A stretch of 64,000 nucleotides of DNA from Ascaphus truei (GCA_036426205.1 CM071571.1:109713257-109777256); one strand, 5' to 3'; shown: positions 1 through 11,632, counted from the first letter of the stretch. Notes: a model not told the origin generated them from the sequence alone. Program-made: numbers and translations.

Positions 1-38
1 GGTGGGGGGAAGGCCAGGGTGGGGGGGAAGGCGGGGGG

Positions 39-83
<45 letters not shown>

Positions 84-420
84 AGTGGGGGTATCACTGT
101 GTGTGTCAGTGTGTCTGTCCCTGTGTGTGTCAATGTGTCTGTCCCTGTGTGTGTGTCCCTGTGTGTGTCAGTGTGCCTGTGTGTCTGTCACTGTGTGTGT
201 CAGTGTGTCTGTCACTGTGTGTGTCGGGGGGGGGTCAAAAACGGAGCTGGGGGGTCAAAACGAGAGCGGGTGGGGGTCAAAAACAGAGCTGGGGGGGTCA
301 AAAACGGAGTTGGGGGGTGGTCAAAAACGGAAGCTGGGGGGGGGTCCAAAACGGAGCTGGTGTGTATGGGGGGGGGGGTCAAAACGGAGCTGGGGGGGGG
401 TCAAAAACGGAGCTCAGTTA
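1..420. repeat. G-run, TG-rich microsatellite and 20-25 bp tandem array
   Basis: A run of about 40 G at 42-81 is followed by a TG-rich stretch (about 95-225) built from tgtgtgtcag and tgtctgtc units. From about 224 to 418 there are eight to ten copies of a short unit with core GGGGTCAAAAACGGAGCTGG, separated by variable G runs. The open frames crossing it are repeat artefacts with no domain character. The G runs may be shortened or collapsed by sequencing. Confidence 0.9.
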
Positions 421-660
421 AGCCCCCCCAGCAGCAGCAGCAACAGCCGGCGCCACCACCACCACCACCATCAGGGAGCATTTCCTCACCTCAGGCAGCA
501 GCAGTGTGGCCGGGGGTTGGGGACCCCTGGGTTAGAGCACATGGCCAATGAGAGCCGTGGGGGGTGGGCAATCCGGGAGGAGCGAGACACCAGCCAATGA
601 GAGCCGTGGGAGGGCGGGCGGACCGACGGACCAATCAAATGGTCTCCAGAGACTCACAAC
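421..660. other. GC-rich stretch with repeated CCAAT boxes
   Basis: After CAG- and CCA-rich runs (430-500), the stretch carries a direct repeat CCAATGAGAGCCGTGGG starting at 545 and again at 594, a third CCAAT at 631, and a GC-box-like GGGCGGGCGG at 613-622. CCAAT plus GC boxes look like a vertebrate proximal promoter, but no initiator, first exon or transcript evidence is visible. It may equally be the edge of a repeat. Function is inferred only weakly. Confidence 0.3.
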
Positions 661-783
661 CAAGATTTTCAAATTTATATATATAGATTACCGCACAGCA
701 AAACAATGGATTGAGGGTAACAATATATTTCTACCATAGGGTTATGTAATATAAATAATTAGAAACTCTATAGTAGAAAATAC

Positions 784-839
784 ATTAACCCCTTTGATGC
801 CTATGGCTACCAAGGATAACAGGCATCAAAGGGGTTAAT
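784..839. repeat. 19-bp perfect inverted repeat
   Basis: Arms 784-802 and 821-839 are exact reverse complements (core TTAACCCCTTTGATGCCT) around an 18-nt spacer. It marks the left edge of the large foldback region 784-3200. Similar 'ttaacccctt' borders recur near 43255 and 63065, so it is probably a shared transposon end. Confidence 0.65.
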
Positions 840-1517
840 ATTAGACTAAACTACACTACCTACCCCCTCTAGAGTAATGTGACTAATTGTACTTATAGTG
901 GCCAAAAGCCCTATCAATCAATACATTAAACATTAACAATACAATATATAAAGAAATATTATTAAACATAGCATGATAAACATTAACCCATTAAATGTCC
1001 GTGTAGCTACCTAGGCCCTCTCAATGAGAGCCTAGGTAGCCATACTGGCTCTTAATTGCAGCCTGCAATAAAAGATTGACACTTACCCCATCCATAATGA
1101 GGCTATCCTCCTCTTCAGGGCCAAAGCCCTCCCGAACCAACCCTAAAAAAATGTCAGATTCCCAACCATAAAAAAATTACCCCCAAAAAACACAAATGTA
1201 AAACCCATAATCTGTATCCAATGCCTGATGGCCCCTAAAAAATACAAATCCCCACCCCCAAAAATCAATCCAGGCCAGTTATCCTAGTTATACTCTAAAG
1301 GCCTGATGACCTATTTTTAATCCAGCCCCATCCATCGACCTGTGACAGGGGAACGTCAACTTGACCAAAAACCTTGATCCTCCATTGGTTGAAGATTCAT
1401 CTTCTGCAAGTATTTATTGTCTTCTTCTTTTAAGCCATCTATTTTTCTTAATCTGTAATCTTAAACCACTCAATGTGGCCTCTGATCATCTGCAAGGACC
1501 CATGACTTTTATACTGG

Positions 1518-2153
1518 TGTAACCCTGGCACCCCCCCAAACCTCCCCAAGTGAGATTGGGTCTGCTTCTCCTGCTACTCCATATTTGCAGTGGTGCGTAC
1601 CTGTGTGGCAACAAGAGGGCTGAGTGCTCCGCGGTGTTGTGGGGAGAACAGATCAGGGTTCACAGGGTACCTTATTCGTGGTTGCAGTGCCTCCAGTCAG
1701 CATGGGTCCTTTGGATGAAAGGAGAGTCCATACTGACACCTTTGTTGATTCGTAGACAGTGAATCACACTGGTGATGGTACAATGGTGTTTATTTTAGGT
1801 TCTGATCTTTCCTCTGCATGGTGCTCCTCCTGAGGCCTCCTAATGAGACCCAGGGTAGCTGGTACCCACTCCACAGGTGGAGGAAAGAGACACAAACCCA
1901 CGTTTGTGATAGTGCCAGTATTTATACCCTTGGGTGTGACTCTAACTCCGCCTCATAACAAGACAGATCTGGATACTGACAGGCCATCACATTCAGTATG
2001 TGAACCAATAAGGATCCTCCCCTCAAGCTGACACTCTCTGGTTGTTGCTAGGCCCACCATTGGATACATCAAATGTATCCAAGGCTGCAAAAGCACACAA
2101 GGCCTTTCTGAAGGAATTAACCCATCCACTGCCTGCACCTAACAGGACTTACA
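1518..2153. mobile_element. Non-autonomous DNA element with TGTAA ends, 4-bp duplication
   Basis: The element begins TGTAACCCTG and ends CAGGACTTACA, with the tetranucleotide CTGG directly on both sides (1514-1517 and 2154-2157). Length is 636 bp. No coding region is recognised. TGT...ACA ends plus a 4-bp duplication are known for Ginger-type transposons, which is the suggested class by inference. It is nested in the 784-3200 foldback. A second element with the same end type lies at 57542-59313. Confidence 0.5.
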
Positions 2154-3200
2154 CTGGTAGGGCCCAGGAAAAGAAGTAGTGGCCGGAGGCTGGGCTACAC
2201 TGGCTATACCTCACAGAAGAGATGTCATAGGGCCACATGGTAGAGCAACCAATCATATTGGTTCCACGTGATTGCCTCCAGTTCAGATTGGCAAAATGAA
2301 TGATGTCATAAGAAATGGAGGGCACCACATGGTACAGAAACCAGTATGATTGGTTGCTTTACCATTTGTCCCTATGACACGTCTTCTGCTACATATCCTA
2401 GCCACTATCAAAGGCCAGGGCCATCGTAGAAGACCAAAAGTAATCAGCGAGGTCACATCTGGTAGCTGAAGATTAAAGAAGAAGAAAGAAGAAGACCTGA
2501 AAAGAATAAAAGAAGACATGAAATACTTACAGTAAATGATTCTTCAATCAAATGAGGATCCAGGGCTTCGGGTGAAGTTGAAGATCTTCCGTCGCAGCTT
2601 CATGGATGGGGATGGATTATAAATAGGCCAACGGGTCTGGATTGATTTTGTTTTGACTTAAAAAATTTTTTTTTTTAATTGGGCCATCAGACCTTTGGAT
2701 TAATTTTATGTTTTGTAATTACTGTCTTTTTGGGTCCTCTGCCTTTGGATTGTTTTTATTGGCCATCGGGCCTGGGATTCATTTTTTGGCATTTTTATGG
2801 TTGGGCATTGGCACTTTTATGGAATTAGTTCTGGTTGGTTCCAGCACTGAAGAAGGAGGGACTTTATCAGAGATTGGGGTAAGTGTGAAACTTTTATTAA
2901 GGGTTGCCATTGAGTGCAAATGTGGATATCTAGACTCTCATTGAGGGGGCCTGGGTAGCCACAGTGACGATTAATGGATTGATATTTACAATGGTTGGTT
3001 TAGTTATATTTAAATATTATTTTGTTAATGTTAATGTATGTATTTTATATTTTTCATATTCATATACATTTGGCTAATAGAGCTAATGACAATTACTCTA
3101 TAGGGAAGGTGATGCTTGGTGGGGGTGAGGATAGGGGGAATGGGTGTTGGGGTTGTTACCCCACAGTGATGGTGGTAGGGGTTAATCCCTCATAGTAGAA

Positions 3201-4389
3201 TACGTTGAAAAAGGCATATGTCCAGTAAATTCAACCTTTGTTCAATTATAATTGTTCAAAATACTCATTCTATATTTATAGTTGTATTATTCCAGACAAA
3301 CAAAACATTGTATTACAACATTTGCTAATTATATATACCAATGTTTTTTTTACTCCAGTAATAACAATCTGATTTCCTATATTTTAATTTACTCATAATA
3401 CACTGTACCTGTAAAACTTTGCTTACTAAATACAGGTCTCACCTTTTCTTAAAGAAAGGTCTCCAAAGGTAGTAAATTCCACATTTTAATTTCCCTTATT
3501 GTGAAGAACCCTTTCCTTTGCTATTGGTGCCATCACCTTCTGCCGATATCAAGGGACGACCTGTACTGTCCTTGGGAGGAAAACTTCCCTTGAAAGGATT
3601 TTCTATTGACCTTGGATATATTTTTTAAATAGTAACCATATATTCCCTCTGAGACGCCTCTTTTCTAATGTAAACAATTATAATCTGCATAAACATTCCA
3701 CGTAGGAAAGGCATTCCACTCCCCTTATTCATTTTTCTGCCTTGCTCTTCCCTAATGTTTTAGAGATTAAAAAGCAATATTATCTAGAGCAAGATCAACA
3801 AGTCCTATGAAGCTGGATGAACATAGCAGTTGTCATATTGAGCAAAGTCATATTTAAAGAATATTGCACAGATAAGTAAAAATAAAACACTAATGCTAAA
3901 ACAAAATGATGAGTGAGGATGAGAATTTCTATTTACACTACAGTAGCTCTGATTCTGCATTCTTAAAATAAATTATACACATCTGGGATTGCTAAAATAG
4001 TGGGACATTAAAGCGGGTGTTGTTTGTTAGGCTCTTTTAGCGCCCACCTTGTCTTTCAACGTGTTTTTTTAGGGATAAATATTTTTTGCTACTGAAGATA
4101 TCTATGCTGCGTGTTTTTATGTTTTTGCTTGTATATTGTCATTGGCCCTGGCAGCGTGCCTCTTCTACAGCAAGCACGGGTTTTGAGAAGAACTGTAGCT
4201 GGATAGGGGGGTATGGAAGTGAAATATTTGATCCCTAGTCAGTTTATCTCCCATGGCAACTTTTATAGGTCCACTTAGTATATTTTGACTAGGCACTTGA
4301 TATGACATAATTTACTACAGGTAGGTGAATAAATAAGCTCACTGGTGGCCATGGTATACAGAGATATCTCAGCTATACTTTTCACCTTT
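3201..4389. other. AT-rich sequence, no gene seen
   Basis: No exon with splice borders, no RNA gene and no clear repeat end was recognised. It lies upstream of the first visible PTPRQ exon and is presumably intronic, since the mammalian gene has further FN3 exons upstream. Confidence 0.5.
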
Positions 4390-4845
4390 AGGGAGTGTCT
4401 ATTGCAATGAGTAGGAGGTGTGGTCCCCTGGGAGAGACCATAGGAGGAGGTTAAAAAGATAAGACGGGCAGCTGAAATGGCAGTGGGATTGTCAATAGAA
4501 ATGTTAAAGTCTCTAAGGGTGACAGTAGGTGTGTCAGAAGTGAGCAAGCCAGGCGGCAAAGTTGTGAAGCAACATGGAGGGAAAGGTGGGGAAAGAGACG
4601 GACAGAGTTGACTTCGAGGGATGAAAATGAGAGGGAAGGAAAGGGGGGTATAACATGAAATGTGCAGCATGGGGAAAGTACTGTAGTAAGCCTTGTGTGA
4701 GACCACAATAGGAGAGTGCAGCAGTGGAGGTAGCGTCTGAGGGTGAGCCAGGTTTCTGTAATGGCTAGAAGGTTGAGAGAGCTGGAAATGAATACTCCAT
4801 GTATTGCAGTAAGTTTGTTACAGACAGATCGTGCATTCCATATGA
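4390..4845 (-). pseudogene. Decayed LINE endonuclease fragment (L2/CR1 type)
   Basis: Read on the - strand from about 4840, the translation gives NARSVCNKLTAIHGVF, then LLAITETWLTL, and after frame damage RDFNISIDNPTAISAARLIF followed by GLSQGTTPPTHCN. These are the conserved blocks of the apurinic-type endonuclease domain of L2/CR1-group LINEs (NARS...NKL, AITETWL, GDFN, THxxGHtLDLV). The expected G of GDFN is R here and at least one frameshift separates the blocks, so it cannot encode a working enzyme. No reverse transcriptase part was found beside it. Confidence 0.7.
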
Positions 4846-5963
4846 CATAGGAAAGAAAAGGGAAGGGAAAGGTGAAATGGGGATGAGGTTGGAGTGATTG
4901 GCAGTGCGTGGTGAAAAAGAGACTTTAGTGTAGGGTGTGGGATGGGACAGTATTGGTATGTGAATAGTGCCAGGATTATAGAATATGTCGCCACAGAGTA
5001 GGAGTAATAGTAAGGAGATTAAGCGAGAGTAGGACAGGGAGTTACTGTTTTTTTGGGGGTGATTGGGAGTGATGTGAGAAGCAGATGAAGTTGATGGAAG
5101 GGAAGTGTGGGAGCTAGGAGTAGAGGCAAAAGTGAGAGAGCAGAGTCAAATAGGGGAGAGCAGAATAACAGCAGTTCAAAGCTTAGAATTGGCTAAAGAC
5201 ATTACTTAACATTCTAGTTCAAGGTATTGGCAGGTGCAGTGCACAAACAGCAAATGGTGTGTGTCCTTCGGCTGTTGCTAAAAGCTTGCCGCATTAGGCT
5301 GTGCCAGGGTGTGTTAAATATACAGTAATATAGCGATAGGGTAACTAAGCAGTCTCTGTTCCTTTAAAAGAATATCCAGCTAATCACACTTGTGAACACT
5401 CTCCTGGCTTCCTTTGAAAGCAGACCACTTCCACTTCCTGATTGCCAGTTCAATGTGTCTTCCACACAAAAAGGAGCACACCTAAGATAACAGGGAGATA
5501 TGTTAATAGCCAAATTAGCGCCAGGTGTAACGAGTAGAGCTCAAAAGTATGCTGTGACAGTGGAGCTACCCAGCATCTGGTTTAATTCACTGCTAGAGCT
5601 GCTGCCCAGAATAGCAGAGCTTGTGGGTTCTGATCCTGTTGGGCCTGACACCACTACCTCCTTCCAATCAAGGTGCCCAAGGCTTGTCAATATAGTTCTT
5701 ATGGAAATCCTTTTAGGAAGTGTGGGGTGTGAATCATTTAAATATGCCTCCCAAGTTTCTAAGGTGTACTCCTTTTTGAGCACTGGTGTTTCTCAAAATG
5801 TTATTTGGAGATATATATAGCGCTTGGAACAGTACTAAAATAAGTTATTTTGAAAAAAAAATAATACATGAATCTACCTTTTTGCGATAGTTCTGCGGAT
5901 GAAAGGAAATGTGCAAATTCGTGGCAGATTCAAATTTTTGCAAAAATGTCGCCTATCTCTAGT
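4846..5963. other. Unassigned sequence
   Basis: This purine-rich then mixed stretch probably includes more decayed LINE sequence near 4850-5200. An open frame at 5500-5820 (+) has no recognisable domain and no splice support, so it is not called a gene. Confidence 0.4.
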
Positions 5964-6560
5964 GACACCCCAAAATAGAAAGAGGGCAACCCCCTTACTG
6001 AATTCCAAGAAATCCATGGGATATACTAGCAATAGGATGACAGGGTGGACGGTTCCTGCCCATGCCTTGTGAATGAGGGGATTGAGACCCCTCAATAATG
6101 AAAGGAAGCTCCCTCATATTTGTTTTGGGGGGTGATGTCACCCTCTGAACCTCACAATCTCTCTGGGGTCAGGTGGGAGGGTTCCAATCAGGAGCCCCCC
6201 CTTGTCACTTGTGGGGCTCAGAGGGTCGTGACACACCCAAGATTGAAAGGGTTTTTTTTTTAATCTTAGGGGTTGACACCTTCCTCTGTAACCTAGATCT
6301 CATCTGGACAGATGAAGGGAATAGAAGTACGAGGGAGGGAGGGAGGGAGTGAAGCTCTAATGGGGTTTCAGACCTCAAAAATCAAAATGGGGTAGTGCCC
6401 TCTTTCAGTGTTGGAGGATGAGTCTCCTCTCTGAACCCCAAGATCTCCCTATACTCAAGTGTGATTTTGCCTTTGGCTGCACAAGCACCCCACCTTTGAT
6501 TGTTCTGGGTGACACCACCCTCTGAATCCCACGATCTCCCAGAGAACAGTAAAACACTGG
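5964..6560. repeat. Diverged tandem repeat, about 120-165 bp unit
   Basis: A block resembling 'gtgacaccctctgaacc...acaatctctctgg' recurs near 5964, 6131, 6272, 6408 and 6508, each with a 'gtgacacc/gttgacacc' start and a 'gatctc' block. Copies are strongly diverged and the unit length varies. No coding potential is seen. Confidence 0.45.
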
Positions 6561-7101
6561 TAGTATTGCAGAATCTGATGGAAATAGGAATATATCATTT
6601 GTCTGGGTCGTTTGCAAGAATATTATTATTACTGGGCCTTGAGCACTGTTAGTGTCAACTACTCCAAAATGTTTTCAGCACTGCAGGTTACAAACATCAC
6701 TGAATGTTTAATAAATCTGATGAAGTATTTTTGCACTAGTTGTTTAACTGTTTTGAAGCAGAGACTTTAATACATGACCCCCTTTATTTCTTAAATTTTA
6801 AAAAAGGACTAGCGTGGTGAAAGATAACCGAAAGTAATACTTAAAATACCTCTCGGGCGCCCAGATCCACAAAAGGGTGCTAAACTTTAGCACACCTCAG
6901 CTCCCATTGATATGCATGGCAGTGAAGGTGTGCTAAATCTTAGCACCCTGTTGGGGGTCTGGGCATGACCTGTTGGATGAAACAAAAAAAAAACCCCCAG
7001 TATAACCATCAAAAGATGAATTTTATTTTTCAATGGCAACTACTGCTAGAACGTTACATTATATTGTGCACCAAAACATTTCATTTTCTCTTTCTTTCAA
7101 G

Positions 7102-7274
7102 TACCAAGCGCAGTATTTGATTTGAATGCAAAAGAAGTGGAATCAAATTTCATAAACGTTAACTGGCGAAGACCACAGCAACCAAATGGCATCATTACCC
7201 AATACAGGGTCAAGGCGTTTGCAAAAGACACAGGAATGGTCATTGAGAATACAATTCTCACAGGGAAAAATAAG
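7102..7274 (+). CDS. PTPRQ: PTPRQ exon A: N-terminal part of FN3 domain 1
   Basis: Acceptor TTTCTTTCAAG ends at 7101; donor GTACTT starts at 7275. It enters in phase 1 and leaves in phase 0, coding 57 full codons. The translation after the split Val reads PSAVFDLNAKEVESNF, then VNWRRPQQPNGIITQYRVKA, the B and C strands of an FN3 fold with its Trp and PNG turn. The end, TGMVIENTILTGKNK, resembles the mammalian segment ENTLLTGNN as I recall it. The domain is finished by exons B and C. Preceding domains are upstream of the window or unseen. Confidence 0.93.
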
Positions 7275-8346
7275 GTACTTTGATTTTTTTTTCCTTGTTT
7301 GTCTTTTTCATTGAACAATTAGTTACCACTCATTGGTTTGCGAGTGCTTTCACACCGTGCTTAATCTGTAAACTCTCTGCCTACTGTCAGGATTAAACAG
7401 ATTCTCATCTTCTCTCTTTTATCCCTACTCCATGCAGCTCAACACCTACACGTGTTTCCTGCCGTATTCTGCAATGAAAGGGCCAATGATAAGAATTTCA
7501 CATTTGGTCAAGAAACTATTTTTTTTTTGCCCCACTAGTATGTAGTGGTTGGCACCACATTGCTTTACAATCGTTTTTAAATCCCTCAAGCACTGAAAGA
7601 TTGACATGTTTTTTTTTAACTGCCACATTTAATAGTGTTGAATTAAATTCAAAGAGGGATTATAAAAAAAGCAATCCTAAATATGTCTTCTCATTCAAAG
7701 TTTATTCCCATAAATTATTCAAATTAAAAACTCAGTGGAATGTCATTATGACTTTCATTGACTAGCAGTCACCACCTTAGACATGTTTCATGACTGGTCT
7801 TTTTATTTAACTAGCTAAAGAGAATAGTAAAATTTCAAAATAGTTTCTTCAGTAAAGCATCTACCTACTATAATAAGTGTTTCTAGTTTTGTTTGTACAA
7901 ATAGCTTTGAGCTTCCCCTTTCCTTCCTTATCACAAAATCCTTCAGTAACTATCTGGTTTGGAGAAACAAATCATTATTTTCTTTTCTTTGGTTTACCAA
8001 TAATCTCTCTGTGAGCCTTTGTGCTTAAAATGAGTCTGCAAAAGTGTTAATTATGACAATCTTTATTGTCTTTTATCTGTATGAAAGCAGGGGATAATAC
8101 TGTATATTGTTACTACTCTGGGGCCAACTGTTTGTTTATTTTGATCAATAACTAAATCTGCTTTTTCCTTTGATTTCACTTTCCCAAACAGTGCAGCTGA
8201 TGACATTACAACTGCAACTGTCATCTGGCTGCAAAAGGGGGACAAAACTAATGCAAAAACACTGCACTAGATTTATCAAAGAAGAAAATCCTTTTGGTTT
8301 CAATTGGAATGATTTACCTTAGAAAATATGCTGCTGTTTTGGCTTA

Positions 8347-8534
8347 GGCCGCGCTCATAGAGCCAGCGACGTCAGGCTGCGGTCGCTGGAAAAATCAAAT
8401 TTAGATGACTTCCAGCAATCACGACCAAGCCCTCGCTCCGTCACGTCGCACTTACTATAAGCGGACACGACGGCGGCAATGCATTTGTTTTGACGCAACG
8501 TTGCGTTGCTGTCGCCGGCACTATAAGCGCAGCC
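8347..8534. mobile_element. Harbinger-like MITE, copy 1
   Basis: Ends are inverted and imperfect: GGCCGCGCTCATAG at the left and CTATAAGCGCAGCC at the right. TTA lies on each side (8344-8346 and 8535-8537), as expected for PIF/Harbinger target duplication. The interior is GC-rich with many CpG, unlike the flanks. It is non-coding; a short open frame over it is incidental. Confidence 0.65.
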
Positions 8535-10029
8535 TTAGTTGTGCAGCCAGGAGACTTTGGTCGATAGTCGCCTATGAGTTATGGCATTTTGTTGAAATTA
8601 CTAAATAATAAAAACACATTTTCTTAAAATTATATTGCAAACACATGAGAAAAGCGACATTTTACATTGCTACTATTTATACACAGAGAAATACTATTAT
8701 ATCAAGTGGCTTTGATAGTTAAGACAAAAGGGCCCATATTTACGTAGCAGTGTTCTGCCATACCGCACACCCCACCGCTGGAAGATACCTTAGCGCCCAG
8801 ATGATGGGGCACTATTTACTAAAGTCTCCCTGCTGCAAAAATAGCACAAAAACCAGTGCAACAAACAGAGCCACATTCATCAAAGAAAAAGAATCCCATT
8901 AAAAGGAAGATTTTCCTTTAATAAATCAGGTGCAATTTTTTTGTACAGACTTTGCCTCACTTTTGCAGCCTGGATACTTTGGTAAATAACCCCTGTAATG
9001 TGATGGCAGAAGATTGCTTAGTAAATATGACCTTCTATGTCTTCAAACCTGAATATACAGCAAGAAAACTCTGACATGGTTTGTTCCAGTGTTGTGTAGT
9101 TTGTTACAGATATCAAGAACATGCTATTATTATATCAAATGCTCCTCTTGCTCATCCTGAAACTTGAATAAAATATATAGACTCTTGTCAAAAATGACAA
9201 GCACTTTATGGCTTTTATACCTAACTTTGCTAACATAAGTCATGATCAAACAACTGAAAAACACATTTGTGCATTCGGTGGAAGACCTGCAAATGTTGCA
9301 GATTTATTAACTGAGCTGCCAGGCAAAGTGCAGGTAGTAATGCAAAACAAAGAAAATATATTCGGCGCCTGATCCTAAAGTCCTGGTACGGTATAGCCAA
9401 GACTATACATATGTAGTATACAACGTTGGATGTTAGTTGAAGACCAATGTCCTGGTTATTCCAAACGGATTTCAATTTAGATGAGCTCCCAATACATGAA
9501 ATAAGAGAAAAAAACAAAACATAGCATAATACTGTTGAATGATGTGTCAGTACTAAAAGTACTGGAAAAAGCCTCATAGATAGGTGAAAATAAATGTAAG
9601 TGACAAAAGGGGAAGGTACATTTATTAAAAGTGAAATAACAAATAATATAAAATATGCAATATAAACAGCAATATGGATATTGCAATATGAAGGTCAAGT
9701 GCTGGTCCACTGCAGAAAAATTGGAGCCCCCCAAATTTGTTACTGCCTAATCCGCCTTCGGATATCCACGTGCAGATCAGATTTTGATAGAAAATCCGCC
9801 CATCTCTTGTTATTAAATAATGAGACACACCCTCAATGCGGTTCTGTGTGTCACTTAGGAGAATGTGCATTGCATGATTGTCATGAAAAGTGTGCATGTG
9901 TTTCTCTCCTCTTTATGTACTGTTAATTTGGTATACACCCAACTCTGTTATCAGTGTTTGCAATCCACTTGGATTATTACCAGCTGCCGAAGTCCAAGGG
10001 TAAAATATACTATTGGGGTCTAATATATA

Positions 10030-10196
10030 TTGGGGTTATATATATATAGCGATGGGGGTAGGTCTGTTCTGTATACCTATATTATATATAATCAATAATA
10101 TATAAGTATATATCATATATATAATATGATATGTATACATACAACACACACACACTGTGTGTGTGTGTGTGGTGGTGGTGTGTGTGTGTTGTGTGT

Positions 10197-10227
<31 letters not shown>

Positions 10228-10285
10228 ATACAATATATATATATATATATAATTATATATATATATATAATATATATATACAGAA
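10030..10285. repeat. Compound TA / TG microsatellite
   Basis: TATA-type runs flank a TG/CA core (about 10141-10225) with short ggtggtggt interruptions. Several overlapping open frames here are low-complexity artefacts. Confidence 0.9.
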
Positions 10286-10432
10286 AAGAAATACACACAG
10301 CGCAATCACACAGAAATTTTAATAATATAATACACACATATGGCGGAGGGTACAAACCCTAACAATCTAAATATCCAATCTAACTATCTGTCTGTGCCAA
10401 GGTCTACGCTCCACAGGCGGTAGCGAAAGAAA

Positions 10433-10592
10433 TTCCAAAAGATTGACCTAGGCGCAAGTGGAGACAAGAAGAGAAACATAGGGTAGTATGTTTGACAATT
10501 TGACCATTTAGGGGTTAAATTGTCAGAACATACTACCCTACTGTATGTTTCTCTTTCTTGTCTCCACTTGCGCCAAGGTCAATCTTTTGGAA
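10433..10592. mobile_element. Long hairpin, arms about 70-75 bp
   Basis: The left arm starts TTCCAAAAGATTGACCT and continues through GCGCAAGTGGAGACAAGAA. The right arm ends with the reverse complement, CTTGTCTCCACTTGCGCC then AGGTCAATCTTTTGGAA. The spacer is about 15 nt. The few differences are single-base indels and mismatches. It is probably a young palindromic MITE. The arms could fold into one long RNA stem if transcribed with the PTPRQ pre-mRNA. Confidence 0.7.
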
Positions 10593-11454
10593 TATATATA
10601 TGTATCATTTGGGCCTAGAAACCTTTCTTACATAGAATGTCCATTTTGTTCCCCGACCTTTGCCAATCGTTGCTGTATTCTTTCATCTGTTAGATATAAC
10701 CCCTAAGCAACCCCCGACAAAGCAGTAATTATTATGTATTTTACGAATTAGTTACTTTGTGCAGCATTTAATTGTCAGGCTTTAAATTAGAAACAAAAAA
10801 CAGATCACTCAAAAGAGACTTTGGTGATCCTGGAAGGTTTCATGTGTTATAGCAAGTAGCTATACTACTTTAAATATTAAAGGTATAATTTCCACTCTAC
10901 ATTTGTTGTCTTGTTCTGTGAAATCTACAAAATATACCTGAATTATGGTAATATTTAGATTTAATGGCCTGCGTCTCCCTACGATACATTGCTGTGTCAT
11001 TGCTTTTATTCTTGTTTTAACCTTTTTGTTTTGCTGGGTCAGTGACTAAGGACCTTATACAATATGTTGTGAAGTTGCTTCTCCATCGCCGGGAAGTCCT
11101 TGAACCATGTTCACTTTAACTAAGCTGAGAGCTTTCCTGACATTCATATTATTTCATTGACTAAATATCAATGTTAGCTTGAAAGAACGGCAAATGCACA
11201 CTATCCTTACACAATCGGATATACACACCTACTTGGAAGTGCATACTGTAAATGTAGAAAGAAACAGGAAGTCAAATAGGATGGATGCAAGTTATACATA
11301 CTGTAGGTTTAAATATCATTGCTTCTGCTCTGCCATGCCATGTTTTATTAAATAGTTTTCACATCAGTAGTTGGCATGAATTACAATGTTGCATAGTTGA
11401 AGAAAATGTATAACAATTTGGTTTCTGACGGGTTGGTTCTATTTCTAATTGCAG

Positions 11455-11632
11455 TACTCAAATAACATGGAATATCTGAGTTCAACCACCGGGAATGAAA
11501 ATCCAAAATCACTGTTTGTTGGATATGTAAAAGAAGCAATAACGGGGGTGTACGAAGGCTCAGCTGACATTTTTGCAACAGTTCAGACTAAGTCCTCTGT
11601 GACCTTTTATAAAGCCCCTAATAGTAACACAG
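11455..11632 (+). CDS. PTPRQ: PTPRQ exon B: insert within FN3 domain 1
   Basis: Acceptor TTCTAATTGCAG ends at 11454; donor GTAATG starts at 11633. Phase 0 in, phase 1 out (59 codons plus one base). The translation begins YSNNMEYLSSTTG and contains GVYEGSADIFATVQ. It lacks a typical FN3 strand pattern and reads as an insert between the front and back halves of one FN3 domain. I recall a comparable insert with a GLYEGSAE motif in mammalian PTPRQ at this place, which supports the call. A small extra phase 1-1 exon between B and C cannot be excluded, because the mammalian insert is somewhat longer. Confidence 0.85.

Larger units (their letters stand above)
784..3200. mobile_element. Large foldback element, non-coding
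   Basis: The two flanks of this block resemble each other in inverted orientation. GCTACCTAGGCCCTCTCAATG near 1012 answers the tail near 2938-2958. The 'catccatcgacc' and 'gcctgatg' pieces near 1290-1345 answer 'ggatggggatgg' and 'ggccatcag' near 2600-2690. The right arm ends near the 'ggggttaatccc' of 3180-3190. No transposase is seen. A separate element (1518-2153) sits inside. Related sequence seems to recur in 42540-43570 and 62150-63240. Boundaries are approximate. Confidence 0.5.
7275..11454 (+). other. PTPRQ: Intron A-B (4180 bp)
   Basis: It contains a Harbinger-like MITE (8347-8534), a 'catatttactaa'-type repeat near 8735-9000, a TA/TG microsatellite (10030-10285) and a long hairpin (10433-10592). 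The rest is AT-rich with no gene or RNA recognised. Confidence 0.75.

Noticed and set aside
5500..5820. 106-codon open frame on the + strand
   Set aside because: No FN3 pattern, no matching splice borders and no recognised domain.
10036..10362. Overlapping open frames rich in Tyr/Ile and Thr/His
   Set aside because: TA and CA microsatellite sequence.
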